Under the pieces are notes generated by a model, which ran no database searches, was not told the DNA's origin, and worked only from the letters and a program-made list of their open reading frames with translations. The translations under genes and the position numbers were made by a program. DNA of 64,000 nucleotides from Actinomycetospora soli (lineage in GTDB: Bacteria; Actinomycetota; Actinomycetes; Mycobacteriales; Pseudonocardiaceae): assembly GCF_021026295.1 (NCBI RefSeq), contig NZ_JAJNDA010000007.1:1-64000 (forward strand), in the 5' to 3' direction. Shown in pieces: positions 8,554-16,779 of this stretch; within the stretch, counting starts at the first letter, position 1; each line of letters begins with the position of its first letter.

Positions 8554-9425
8554 GACGACGATGCTCCCGGCCGGGGAGGTCGCCCCGGCACCGACGAAGG
8601 TCCACCCGTGTCCGACGAAAGTCGGTCGAGCACGGCCGCGACCACCGCCTCCGGGCCGTCCTCCTGCACCAGGTGCCCCGCGTCGGGCACGAGCTGCAGC
8701 CGCGCCCCGGGCATCCGGGCGACGAGCTCGTGGGCCCGCTCCACCGGGATCCAGGCGTCCCGCTCGCCCCAGAGGATCGTCGGCGCCACCCGCAGCTCCG
8801 CGTACCGGTCCTGGATCTCGTCGGTGTACCGGTCCGACATCTGCGCGATCTGGCGGTAGAACGCCGGCTGCCCGACCGGTCCGGTCCACGGCGCCAGGTA
8901 GGCGTCCATCTCCGCGGCCGACAGGGTGCGGTGCACCGCCCCGGCGACGTAGGCGCGCAGCACGGCCTCGTGGACGTAGCCGGGGAGCTCGGCGTACGCG
9001 TCGGCGTGCCGGCGTGCGGCCTGCACGAGGTCCGACCCGTGCGGCGAGAGCGCCACCGGGTCGATCAACGTCAGCGACCGGTAGTCCCGCCCGTGCAGCA
9101 GGTGGGCCCGCAGCGCGCTCGCCCCGCCGAAGTCGTGCGCCACCACGTCCGGGCGGTCGAGGCCCCAGTGGTCGAGCAGGGCGCCCAGCAGCTCGGGCTG
9201 CACCCCGAGCGACACGTCCTGGCCCGGTCGCTGCGCGGAGCGGCCGTAGCCGAGCAGGTCGAACGCGTACACCCGCCGGTGCCGGGCGAGGTGCGGCGCA
9301 ATCCGGCGCCACACCACCGAGGAGAACGGGGTCCCGTGGAGGAGCACGAGCGGGTCGCCCGTCCCGATCGCTCCCCACGCGACCGCGTCGCCCCGGAAGT
9401 CGAACCGCTCCGTAACCGGAAACAT
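8550..9425 (-). CDS. Alpha/beta hydrolase with Asp nucleophile (epoxide hydrolase/dehalogenase-like)
   Basis: 291 residues of alpha/beta hydrolase fold. The oxyanion segment is HGTP, the nucleophile elbow is AHDFGG with Asp rather than Ser, and the catalytic His lies in DAGHLVQED. An Asp nucleophile is typical of epoxide hydrolases and haloalkane dehalogenases, so C-O or C-halogen hydrolysis is more likely than ester hydrolysis. The start ATG 9425 faces the CGNR regulator gene with only about 20 bases between, suggesting divergent, possibly regulator-controlled expression. Confidence 0.85.
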   Translation of the reverse strand: MFPVTERFDFRGDAVAWGAIGTGDPLVLLHGTPFSSVVWRRIAPHLARHRRVYAFDLLGYGRSAQRPGQDVSLGVQPELLGALLDHWGLDRPDVVAHDFGGASALRAHLLHGRDYRSLTLIDPVALSPHGSDLVQAARRHADAYAELPGYVHEAVLRAYVAGAVHRTLSAAEMDAYLAPWTGPVGQPAFYRQIAQMSDRYTDEIQDRYAELRVAPTILWGERDAWIPVERAHELVARMPGARLQLVPDAGHLVQEDGPEAVVAAVLDRLSSDTGGPSSVPGRPPRPGASSS

Positions 9426-9444
9426 GAGATGTAAGGTTAGTCCG

Positions 9445-9972
9445 GTGGACCGGTTCGTGGGAGGGCACCCGGCGCTCGACTTCGTGAACACCGCCGACGG
9501 CACCGGTCCCGTCCGCGCGTCCGAGCACCTCCCCACCTGGGACGCCGTGCTCGCCTGGTGCCGCGACGCGGGCCTCGTCGACCCCGCCGAGGACGTCCCC
9601 GCGCCCGCCGACCCGGCGTCGGCGCTCGCCGCGCTCCGGGCGTTCCGCGAGGACCTCCACGCCTTCCTGACGGCGGGTGGCCGGGCCGGGGCGGTCCGCG
9701 CGGCGGTGGTCGCGGCGCACGCCCGCAGCCGGCTCGACCCGTCGTCGGGCTGGACGGTCCCCGTCGCCGAGCACGGGGCCGACGTGCCGGCCCTGCGGAT
9801 CACGCTCGCCGTCGGGGCCCTGCTCGCCGGGCCGGACCTCGCGCGCGTGTCGCGGTGCGGGCGCTGCTCGTGGGTGTTCCTCGACCCCTCGCCGAGCCGG
9901 CGGCGCCGGTGGTGCTCGATGGCGACCTGCGGCAACCGGTCGAAGCAGGACCGGCTACGGCAGCGGCAGTGA
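9445..9972 (+). CDS. CGNR zinc-finger / ABATE-domain transcriptional regulator
   Basis: 175 residues. The N-terminal ABATE domain opens with FVGGHPALDFVNT, and the C-terminal zinc finger has C-x2-C then C-x4-CGNR, giving the family name. These are putative stress or metabolite-responsive DNA-binding proteins. The start GTG 9445 follows GTAAGG by 8 bases; an ATG 21 bases upstream is possible but has no ribosome site and overlaps the divergent ATG. It probably controls the neighbouring hydrolase. The last 18 bases overlap the convergent SnoaL-like gene. Confidence 0.85.
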   Translation: MDRFVGGHPALDFVNTADGTGPVRASEHLPTWDAVLAWCRDAGLVDPAEDVPAPADPASALAALRAFREDLHAFLTAGGRAGAVRAAVVAAHARSRLDPSSGWTVPVAEHGADVPALRITLAVGALLAGPDLARVSRCGRCSWVFLDPSPSRRRRWCSMATCGNRSKQDRLRQRQ

Positions 9973-10302
9973 CGCGACCCAGTACTCGGCGAAACGGCCG
10001 TCGGCGACGCGCAGCAGGTCGTTGCCGACGAACGTGACCGGGTTCCCGTCCTGCGCCCCGCGGCCCCGCCAGCGGCCCGCCACCAGGTCGCCGTCGACGA
10101 GCGGGCCGACCTCGATCACGAAGCTCAGGACGTCGAGCATCCCGTGCGTCTCGTCGATGATCGCGGCGAGCTCGGCCGGGCCGTGGACGTCCCGGTCGGG
10201 CCAGTGGCCGACGAAGTCGGGCGTCACGAGCTCGGCGGCCACCTCGACCGAGCCGTTCCACAGCTCGTCGATCCAGCGGCGGTAGAGCTCCCGCGCGTCC
10301 AT
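9955..10302 (-). CDS. SnoaL-like / NTF2-fold protein
   Basis: 115 residues. The opening ARELYRRWIDELWNG and the pattern F-x-GHWPDRDVHGP-x-E resemble SnoaL-like polyketide-cyclase/ester-hydrolase proteins with a cone-shaped NTF2 fold. Such proteins bind small hydrophobic ligands and may isomerise or cyclise them; the ligand is unknown. It starts at ATG 10302, 17 bases after the phosphatase gene stop on the same strand, so the two may be co-transcribed. Confidence 0.75.
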   Translation of the reverse strand: MDARELYRRWIDELWNGSVEVAAELVTPDFVGHWPDRDVHGPAELAAIIDETHGMLDVLSFVIEVGPLVDGDLVAGRWRGRGAQDGNPVTFVGNDLLRVADGRFAEYWVASLPLP

Positions 10303-10319
10303 GGTGCGCACCCTGCCAG

Positions 10320-10736
10320 CTACCGGGGCCGCTCGGCGAACCAGCCGACCCAGCGGCGCTGTCCCGGCGTCTCCACGGCGCGCCGGTGGTGGTGCGCCCG
10401 GACCCAGGCCACGGCCTCGTCGGGACCGAGCCCGTCGAGCGTCGCCAGGCACGCGAGCACGGTGCCCGTGCGCCCGATCCCGCCGCCGCAGGCGACCTCG
10501 ACGAGCTCCGTGGCCGACCGCTCGTGCAGCGCCTCGATCGCCGTGGCGGCCTCGTCGGGATGGCGCGGGCTGCGGAAGTCGGGCCAGACGAGCCAGCGGC
10601 GCGGCCAGGTCATCCCGGCGTCGTGCCGGCGGGCCGCGCGGCGCGACCCGAGGTAGAGGCCGAAGGCGGGCGGCTCCGCCGGCGGGACCCGCAACGACCG
10701 CGCCTGCACGGTGCGGCCGCCGGGCAACGTGACCAT
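10320..10736 (-). CDS. Protein-tyrosine-phosphatase-like protein
   Basis: 138 residues with a P-loop Cys-phosphatase signature C-x5-R in ACGGGIGRTGT. The family usually has His just before the catalytic Cys; here it is Ala, which may lower or alter activity. A conserved upstream Asp general acid could be the one in WLVWPDFRSP. It may be a dual-specificity phosphatase acting on Tyr-phosphorylated proteins or small phosphates. The start ATG 10736 is chosen by the MVTLPGGRTV beginning; in-frame upstream extension is low-complexity and unlikely to be coding. Confidence 0.75.
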   Translation of the reverse strand: MVTLPGGRTVQARSLRVPPAEPPAFGLYLGSRRAARRHDAGMTWPRRWLVWPDFRSPRHPDEAATAIEALHERSATELVEVACGGGIGRTGTVLACLATLDGLGPDEAVAWVRAHHHRRAVETPGQRRWVGWFAERPR

Positions 10737-10816
10737 CGACGGTGCCGCCTCTCCTGTCACCGGGGTTCGGGGAAGGGGAGCACGCCGAGAGGGCACTGCT
10801 CGCACCGGGAGGTGTC

Positions 10817-11500
10817 TCAGATCAGGTCGCGCCCGCCGGGGTCGCCCGAGGTGAGCACCGAGTGGATCTCCTCCTCGACGCCCTCGCCGGCCACGAACAG
10901 CATCTCGTCGCCGGGCTCGAGCGGGTCGTCGGACTGCGGCACGATCACCCGGCCGCCGCGCAGGATCGCGACCAGCGCGGCGTCGGCGGGCAGCGGGACG
11001 TCGCGGACCGGCCGGCCCGCCAGGGCGGTGTCCGCGGGCAGCGTGACCTCGACGAGGTTCGCCTTGCCCTGGCGCAGCGTCAGCAGCCGGACCAGGTCGC
11101 CGACCGAGACCGCCTCCTCGACCATGGCGGCGAGCATGCGCGGGGTCGACACCGCGACGTCGACGCCCCAGGACTCGGTGAACAGCCACTCGTTGCGCGG
11201 GTTGTTCACCCGCGCCACCACGCGGCGCACCGCGAACTCGGTCTTCGCGAGCAGCGAGACGACGAGGTTGACCTTGTCGTCGCCGGTCGCCGCGATGACG
11301 ACGTCGCAGTTCTGCACCTGCGCGTCCTCGAGCGAGGCGACCTCGCAGGCGTCCGCGTGCACCCACTCGGCCTGCGGCACCGCCTCGGGCGCCACCTCCG
11401 CGAGGTCGCGCTCGATGAGCATCACCTCGTGGCCGTTCTCGATCAGCTCGGCGGCGATGGAGGTGCCCACCGCGCCGGCCCCGGCGATCGTCACGCGCAT
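10817..11500 (-). CDS. ceoC: TrkA-family potassium uptake regulator (CeoC-like)
   Basis: 227 residues. An N-terminal RCK/TrkA-N Rossmann domain (GAGAVGTSIA, acidic ERD end of strand 2) binds NAD(H) or nucleotide, and a TrkA-C domain follows from about residue 140. It would gate or regulate a K+ transporter on the cytoplasmic side. It lies 4 bases after ceoB on the same strand and is divergent from a KimA-like permease gene, matching the ceoB-ceoC arrangement known in mycobacteria (Rv2691-Rv2692). Confidence 0.9.
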   Translation of the reverse strand: MRVTIAGAGAVGTSIAAELIENGHEVMLIERDLAEVAPEAVPQAEWVHADACEVASLEDAQVQNCDVVIAATGDDKVNLVVSLLAKTEFAVRRVVARVNNPRNEWLFTESWGVDVAVSTPRMLAAMVEEAVSVGDLVRLLTLRQGKANLVEVTLPADTALAGRPVRDVPLPADAALVAILRGGRVIVPQSDDPLEPGDEMLFVAGEGVEEEIHSVLTSGDPGGRDLI

Positions 11501-11504
11501 CGGT

Positions 11505-12170
11505 CTACCCCCGCTCCGCCGGTGCCGTCAGGGCGGCGGTGGTCACCGCGGCGACGGTGCCGCTGACCGCGGCCGCGTACACCACGTCGTCGGCCTGGAT
11601 GACCGTGTCCGGGCGCGTCAGCACCCCGGTGCCGAACCGCACGATGAACGCGACCCGGGACCCGGTGGCCTCCTCGAGCGCGGTCACCGGGTGGCCGGAC
11701 CAGTCCTCGTGGAACGGCAGCTGCATGATCGCGACCGTGCCGGACGGGTCCCGCCAGGCCGTCGCGACCCCGTCGGGCAGCAGCATCCGCAGGAAGCGGT
11801 CGGTGGTCCAGGGCACCGTCGCGACCGTGGGGATGCCCAGCCGCTCGTAGACCGCGGCGCGCTTGGCGTCGTAGATGCGGGCGACGACGGTCTCGACGCC
11901 GAAGGTCTCGCGCGCGACCCGCGCGGAGATGATGTTGGAGTTGTCCCCCGAGGACACCGCGGCGAACGCCTGCGCGCGGTGGATGCCGGCCGCCGTCAGC
12001 ACCTCGCGGTCGAACCCGACCCCGACGATCTCCTGGCCGTGGAAGTCGCTGCCCAGCCGGCGGAAGGCCTGCGGGTCCCGGTCGACGACGGCGACCTCGT
12101 GGCCGAGGCGCTCCAGCGACAGGGCCAGCGCGGACCCCACGCGGCCGCAGCCCATGACGACGACGTGCAC
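11505..12170 (-). CDS. ceoB: TrkA-family potassium uptake regulator (CeoB-like)
   Basis: 221 residues. The RCK N-terminal motif is MGCGRVGSALA with an acidic VDRD strand end, and the C-terminal TrkA-C part is near residues 135-215. It partners CeoC in controlling K+ uptake. The start GTG 12170 follows CGGAGG by 4 bases. The divergent permease gene begins 97 bases away, so the intervening stretch likely holds both promoters. The region between residues 95 and 110 carries WTTDRFLRMLLP, typical of the CeoB group. Confidence 0.9.
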   Translation of the reverse strand: MHVVVMGCGRVGSALALSLERLGHEVAVVDRDPQAFRRLGSDFHGQEIVGVGFDREVLTAAGIHRAQAFAAVSSGDNSNIISARVARETFGVETVVARIYDAKRAAVYERLGIPTVATVPWTTDRFLRMLLPDGVATAWRDPSGTVAIMQLPFHEDWSGHPVTALEEATGSRVAFIVRFGTGVLTRPDTVIQADDVVYAAAVSGTVAAVTTAALTAPAERG

Positions 12171-12266
12171 ACGACCTCCGGTCGGCTCACCAGCACATGA
12201 CGCGCGCACGGTATCCCGTGCACCCACCGATCCCACGGCACCACCCGCTCGGCCTACGCTCTGCGG

Positions 12267-14324
12267 GTGCCCAGGCTCGCGACCGCGGCGAAACGTCTCG
12301 TGCTCGGACTGCCCTTCCGCAGCGACGAGCTCTCGGGCACGTTGCTGCGCAAACGCATCGCGCTGCCCGTGTTCGCCTCGGACGCCCTCTCCTCCGTGGC
12401 CTACGCGCCGCAGGAGGTGCTGATCACCCTCTCGCTGGCCGGCCTGGGGGCCTACGTCTTCTCCCCGTGGGTCGGGTTCGCGGTCGTGGTGGTGCTGACC
12501 ACGGTCGTGGTCAGCTACCGGCAGAACGTCCACGCCTACCCCTCGGGCGGCGGCGACTACGAGATCGCGACGACGAACCTCGGCAGGTACGCGGGGCTGA
12601 CCGTGGGGTCGGCGCTGCTGGTCGACTACACGCTGACCGTCGCGGTCTCGGTCTCGTCGGCCGCGGACAACCTCGGCGCCCTCATCCCGTTCGTCGGCGA
12701 GCACAAGGTGCTCTTCGCGGTCCTCGCGATCGGGGCGCTCACCGCGGTCAACCTGCGGGGCGTGCGGGAGTCGGGCATCGCCTTCGCGATCCCGACCTAC
12801 TGCTTCATCGTCGCGCTGGCCGGCATGATCGTCGTCGGGGTGGTCCGGCTCCTGCTCGGCCACGACCTGGTGGCCCCCAGCGCGGGCTTCGACGTCCGCG
12901 CCGACGCCGACCACCAGCTCTCGTCGCTCGCGCTGATGTTCATCGTGCTGCGCTCGTTCACCCAGGGCTGCGCGGCCCTGACCGGCGTCGAGGCCATCTC
13001 GAACGGCGTCCCGGCCTTCCGCAAGCCGAAGTCCCGCAACGCCGCCACCACGCTCGCGCTGCTCGGCCTGATCGCCGTCGTCATGTTCGGCGGGATGCTC
13101 GCCCTCGCGCGCGCCACCGGCGTGAAGATGGCGGAGTCCACCGACCAGCTCGTCGGCGCCCCGCCCGGCTACAAGCAGGAGACGCTGATCGCGCAGCTCG
13201 CCGAGACGATCTTCTCGGGCTTCCCGCCCGGGTTCTGGGCGGTCACGATCTTCACCGCGCTGATCCTCGTGCTGGCCGCGAACACCGCCTTCAACGGCTT
13301 CCCCGTGCTCGGCTCGATCCTCGCGCAGGACCGCTACCTGCCCCGCCAGCTGCACACCCGCGGCGACCGGCTGGCCTTCTCCAACGGCATCCTGTTCCTC
13401 GCGTTCTTCGCCATCGTGCTCGTCGTCGGCTTCTCCGCCGAGGTCACGGCGCTGATCCCGCTCTACACCGTCGGCGTGTTCGTCTCCTTCACGCTCTCCC
13501 AGCTCGGGATGGTGCGGCACTGGAACCGCCTGCTCGGCACCGAGACCGAGGACGAGTCGCGCAGCCGGCTGCGGCGCTCGCGGCTGATCTCCGGCTTCGG
13601 CGCGGGCATGACCGGCGTCGTGCTCGTCGTGGTGCTGGTAACGAAGTTCCTCGTCGGCGCCTGGATCGCGATCGTCGCGGGCGGGCTCGCGTTCCTGCTC
13701 ATGCTCTCCATCCGCCGCCACTACGACCGCGTCGCCGAGGAGATCGCCGCCCCCGACGTGATCGACGCCGTGCTGCCCAGCCGCAACCACGCGATCGTGC
13801 TGGTCTCGACGGTGCACAAGCCGACGCTGCGGGCGGTGGCCTACGCCCGGGCCACCCGCCCCGACGTCCTCGAGGCGGTGACGGTCAACGTCGACGACGC
13901 CGACACCCGCCGGGTGACCTCGGACTGGGAGCGCCGGAACCTCCCGGTGCCGCTCAAGGTCCTCGAGTCGCCCTACCGGGAGATCACCCGGCCGATCCTG
14001 CAGTACGTCAAGCGCATCCGGACCGACAACCCGCGCGACGTCGTCACCGTCTTCATCCCCGAGTACGTGCTCGGGCACTGGTGGGAGCAGCTGCTGCACA
14101 ACCAGAGTGCGCTACGCCTCAAGGGACGGCTGCTGTTCCAGAAGGGTGTCATGGTCGTGTCCGTGCCCTGGCAGCTCGAGTCGTCCCACCGGCTCGCCGC
14201 CCCGCGCCCGCAGGGCGCCCCCGGGCTCGCCCGCCGCGGCTACGAGGCGCCGCCGGGCAACGGCGTCCGTCCCGGCTCCACGTCCGCGCCGCCCAGCGGC
14301 GCCGAGCGGGCGGACGCCCGATGA
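12267..14324 (+). CDS. APC-superfamily permease, probable KimA-like K+ transporter
   Basis: 685 residues. About twelve membrane segments occupy residues 40-460, with the N-terminal SDALSSVAYAPQEVL motif typical of KimA/YdaO-like permeases and the SGGGDYEIA loop. A C-terminal cytosolic domain of about 200 residues resembles the USP-like domain of KimA. The divergent ceoB-ceoC genes support potassium transport, but amino-acid transport cannot be excluded. The GTG start at 12267 is the nearest upstream of the conserved LPVFASDALS region. Its stop overlaps the next start as ATGA. Confidence 0.88.
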   Translation: MPRLATAAKRLVLGLPFRSDELSGTLLRKRIALPVFASDALSSVAYAPQEVLITLSLAGLGAYVFSPWVGFAVVVVLTTVVVSYRQNVHAYPSGGGDYEIATTNLGRYAGLTVGSALLVDYTLTVAVSVSSAADNLGALIPFVGEHKVLFAVLAIGALTAVNLRGVRESGIAFAIPTYCFIVALAGMIVVGVVRLLLGHDLVAPSAGFDVRADADHQLSSLALMFIVLRSFTQGCAALTGVEAISNGVPAFRKPKSRNAATTLALLGLIAVVMFGGMLALARATGVKMAESTDQLVGAPPGYKQETLIAQLAETIFSGFPPGFWAVTIFTALILVLAANTAFNGFPVLGSILAQDRYLPRQLHTRGDRLAFSNGILFLAFFAIVLVVGFSAEVTALIPLYTVGVFVSFTLSQLGMVRHWNRLLGTETEDESRSRLRRSRLISGFGAGMTGVVLVVVLVTKFLVGAWIAIVAGGLAFLLMLSIRRHYDRVAEEIAAPDVIDAVLPSRNHAIVLVSTVHKPTLRAVAYARATRPDVLEAVTVNVDDADTRRVTSDWERRNLPVPLKVLESPYREITRPILQYVKRIRTDNPRDVVTVFIPEYVLGHWWEQLLHNQSALRLKGRLLFQKGVMVVSVPWQLESSHRLAAPRPQGAPGLARRGYEAPPGNGVRPGSTSAPPSGAERADAR

Positions 14325-15583
14325 CCGGGGGAGACGCAGCGTCGCGGAGCGCGACGCGGGAGGCCGACGTCCCGACGGCGGGTGGCACGTCCGAGCGGCC
14401 CGACTGGACCGACCGCATGCTCGACGTCGAGGTGGGCGCGGTCGCCCACGGCGGCCACTGCGTGGCCCGGCACGAGGGCCGGGTCGTCTTCGTCCGGCAC
14501 GCACTGCCCGGCGAGCGGGTGCACGCGGTGGTCACCGAGGACCACGGCGGGTCGTTCTGCCGCGCCGACGCGGTGACGGTGCTCGAGGCGGCGCCCGGCC
14601 GGGTCACCCCGGCCTGCCCCTGGGCCGGCCCCGGCGGGTGCGGCGGCTGCGACTGGCAGCACGCCGACCACGACACGCAGCGCGCGCTCAAGGCGGCCGT
14701 GGTCGCCGAGCAGCTGTCCCGGCTCGCGGGCATCGAGCGCGACGTGGAGTGCGAGGCCCTGCCCGGCGGCCCGCTCGGCTGGCGGACGCGGATGCGGATG
14801 GCGGTCACCGACGACGGCCGGCCCGGCCTGCGGGCGCACCGCAGCCACGAGGTGCTGCCGGTCGGCGACTGCCCGATCGCGGTGCGCGGCGCCCTCGACC
14901 CCGTCCTGGCCCACACCTGGACCCCGACGGCGGAGATCGAGATCGTCGCCGACGCCGCGGGGCAGACCCACGCGACCGAGCTGTTCGAGGGCGCCCGGCA
15001 GCTCGAGATCGGCTCCGGCACCGCCCACGAGCACGCCGCGGGCCGGGACTGGACGCTGCCCGCGCCCGCGTTCTGGCAGGTCCACCCCGGGGCGGCGGAC
15101 GCCGTGGTCGCGGCCGCTGTCGAGGGCGTCGGGGAGCTCACGTCCGACGACGTGGTGTGGGACCTCTACGGCGGGGCCGGCCTGATCGCGGCCGCCCTCG
15201 CGGGGCGCGCCGGCACCGTGGTCGACGTGGAGTCCGACCCCGACGCCACCGCGGCGGCGGGCGAGAACCTCGCCGACCTGCCCGCCGCCCGCGTCGTGCG
15301 CGGCCGCGTGGAGAAGGTGCTCGACCCGCTCGCCCGCACCACCCCGCCCGACGTCATCGTGGCCGACCCGCCCCGCAAGGGCCTCGGGCGCGAGCTCGCC
15401 GCCCGGATCGGTGCCGTGGGGGCCCGCCGGATCGTGCACGTCGCCTGCGACCCGGCCGCGCTCGCCCGGGACGTCGCCGCCCTCGGCGAGGCCGGCTACA
15501 CCCTCACCGACCTGCGGGTGTTCGACGCCTTCCCGATGACCCACCACGTGGAGTGCGTGGCGACACTCGTCGCGGCCGGGTGA
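14321..15583 (+). CDS. TrmA/RlmD-family RNA m5U methyltransferase
   Basis: 420 residues. A TRAM domain covers residues 30-90 and is followed by the iron-sulfur cluster cysteines in CPWAGPGGCGGCDW. The methyltransferase domain has LYGGAGLIAAAL as SAM motif I, ADPPRKGL, and HVACDPAALARD with the catalytic Cys. It would methylate C5 of a uridine in rRNA or tRNA. The ATG overlaps the permease stop (ATGA) and its stop overlaps the next start (GTGA). Mycobacterial Rv2689c holds the same position beside the permease. Confidence 0.92.
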   Translation: MTGGDAASRSATREADVPTAGGTSERPDWTDRMLDVEVGAVAHGGHCVARHEGRVVFVRHALPGERVHAVVTEDHGGSFCRADAVTVLEAAPGRVTPACPWAGPGGCGGCDWQHADHDTQRALKAAVVAEQLSRLAGIERDVECEALPGGPLGWRTRMRMAVTDDGRPGLRAHRSHEVLPVGDCPIAVRGALDPVLAHTWTPTAEIEIVADAAGQTHATELFEGARQLEIGSGTAHEHAAGRDWTLPAPAFWQVHPGAADAVVAAAVEGVGELTSDDVVWDLYGGAGLIAAALAGRAGTVVDVESDPDATAAAGENLADLPAARVVRGRVEKVLDPLARTTPPDVIVADPPRKGLGRELAARIGAVGARRIVHVACDPAALARDVAALGEAGYTLTDLRVFDAFPMTHHVECVATLVAAG

Positions 15584-16779
15584 CGGGCGTGGTCCCCGAC
15601 GGCGGCTCGCTCGTGTCGCTCGGGCTGGTGCCCGCGGGGCCGGTCAGCTTCCTCGACGGCGTCGCGCTGGTCGACCACCACTGCCACTCGGTGATGGCCG
15701 ACGACCTCGACCGGCCGGGCTTCGAGTCGCTGCTCACCGAGGGGACGGGTCCGGCGCCGGGCCTGTCCGCGTTCGACTCCCGGCTCGGCTTCTCGGTGCG
15801 CCGCTGGTGCTCGCCGGTCCTGGGCCTGCCGCCGCACGCGCCGGCCGAGGACTACGTCGCCCGCCGCGCGGAGCTGGGCGCGGAGGCGGTGTCCCGCGCG
15901 ATGCTGCGCGCCGCGGGCTCGGGGGTGCTGCTGGTCGACCACGGCTTCGCCGCCGACGGGCTGCTCGACCTCGACGCGCTCTCCGAGGCGGCGGGCCTGC
16001 CGGTCGGCGAGGTGGTGCGCCTGGAGGCCGTGGCCGAGCAGGTCGCCGACGCCGGGGTGGACGCCGCCGGGTTCGGTGACGCGGTCGCGGCCGAGGTCGC
16101 CCGCCGCACCGACCCGGCCCGCCGTCCCCTGCCGGTGGCCTGCAAGACCGTGCTGGCCTACCGCGCCGGGCTCGACGTCGACCCGCGTCGCCCCGACCCC
16201 GCCGCCGTCGCCGCCGCGGCGGACACGTGGCTGGCCCGGCGGGCCCGCGACCGCGCGCCGCTGCGCGACCCGGTGCTGCTGCGCCACGGCCTCTGGGCGG
16301 GCCTGGACACCGGCCTGCCGCTGCAGCTGCACACCGGGTTCGGCGACGCCGACGAGGACCTCCACCGGGCCGACCCCGCCCTGCTCGTGGGCCTCGCCCG
16401 CCTCGTCGAACCCCTCGGCGTGCCGCTCATGCTCCTGCACACCTACCCGTACCACCGCCAGGCCGCGTGGCTCGCGCAGGTGTTCTCGTGCGTCTACACC
16501 GACGTCAGCCTGGCGGTCCCGTACGTGGGGTCCCGGGCCCCCGAGGTGATCGCCGAGATGCTGGAGCTGGCACCCTTCGGCAAGGTGCTCTACGCCTCGG
16601 ACGCCTACGGGCTGCCCGAGCTGCACCTGCTCGGCGCGCTGCGTTTCCGGGCAGCCCTCGGCGGCCTGCTCGAGCACCTCTGCGCGACCGACGAGTTCTC
16701 TCCCGCCGACGCCGAACGGGTGGCCACCATGATCGCGCGCGACAACGCCCTGCGGATCTACCCGCGGATCCCCGCGTGA
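15580..16779 (+). CDS. Amidohydrolase-family metal-dependent hydrolase
   Basis: 399 residues of an amidohydrolase (PF04909-like) TIM barrel. DHHCHSVMA near residue 30 has the H-x-H metal pair, LQLHTGFGDAD supplies the mid-barrel His, LLHTYPYHRQA another, and YASDAYGLPE the late catalytic Asp. Proteins of this type are found with glutamine synthetase-like or amide-releasing enzymes, but the substrate here is unknown. The GTG start overlaps the upstream TGA and its own stop overlaps the M20 gene start. Confidence 0.85.
   Translation: MTGVVPDGGSLVSLGLVPAGPVSFLDGVALVDHHCHSVMADDLDRPGFESLLTEGTGPAPGLSAFDSRLGFSVRRWCSPVLGLPPHAPAEDYVARRAELGAEAVSRAMLRAAGSGVLLVDHGFAADGLLDLDALSEAAGLPVGEVVRLEAVAEQVADAGVDAAGFGDAVAAEVARRTDPARRPLPVACKTVLAYRAGLDVDPRRPDPAAVAAAADTWLARRARDRAPLRDPVLLRHGLWAGLDTGLPLQLHTGFGDADEDLHRADPALLVGLARLVEPLGVPLMLLHTYPYHRQAAWLAQVFSCVYTDVSLAVPYVGSRAPEVIAEMLELAPFGKVLYASDAYGLPELHLLGALRFRAALGGLLEHLCATDEFSPADAERVATMIARDNALRIYPRIPA

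Noticed and set aside
9425-9450. Iron-box-like half-site TAAGGTTAG upstream of the CGNR gene
   Set aside because: Second half-site does not match, so an IdeR site is not supported.
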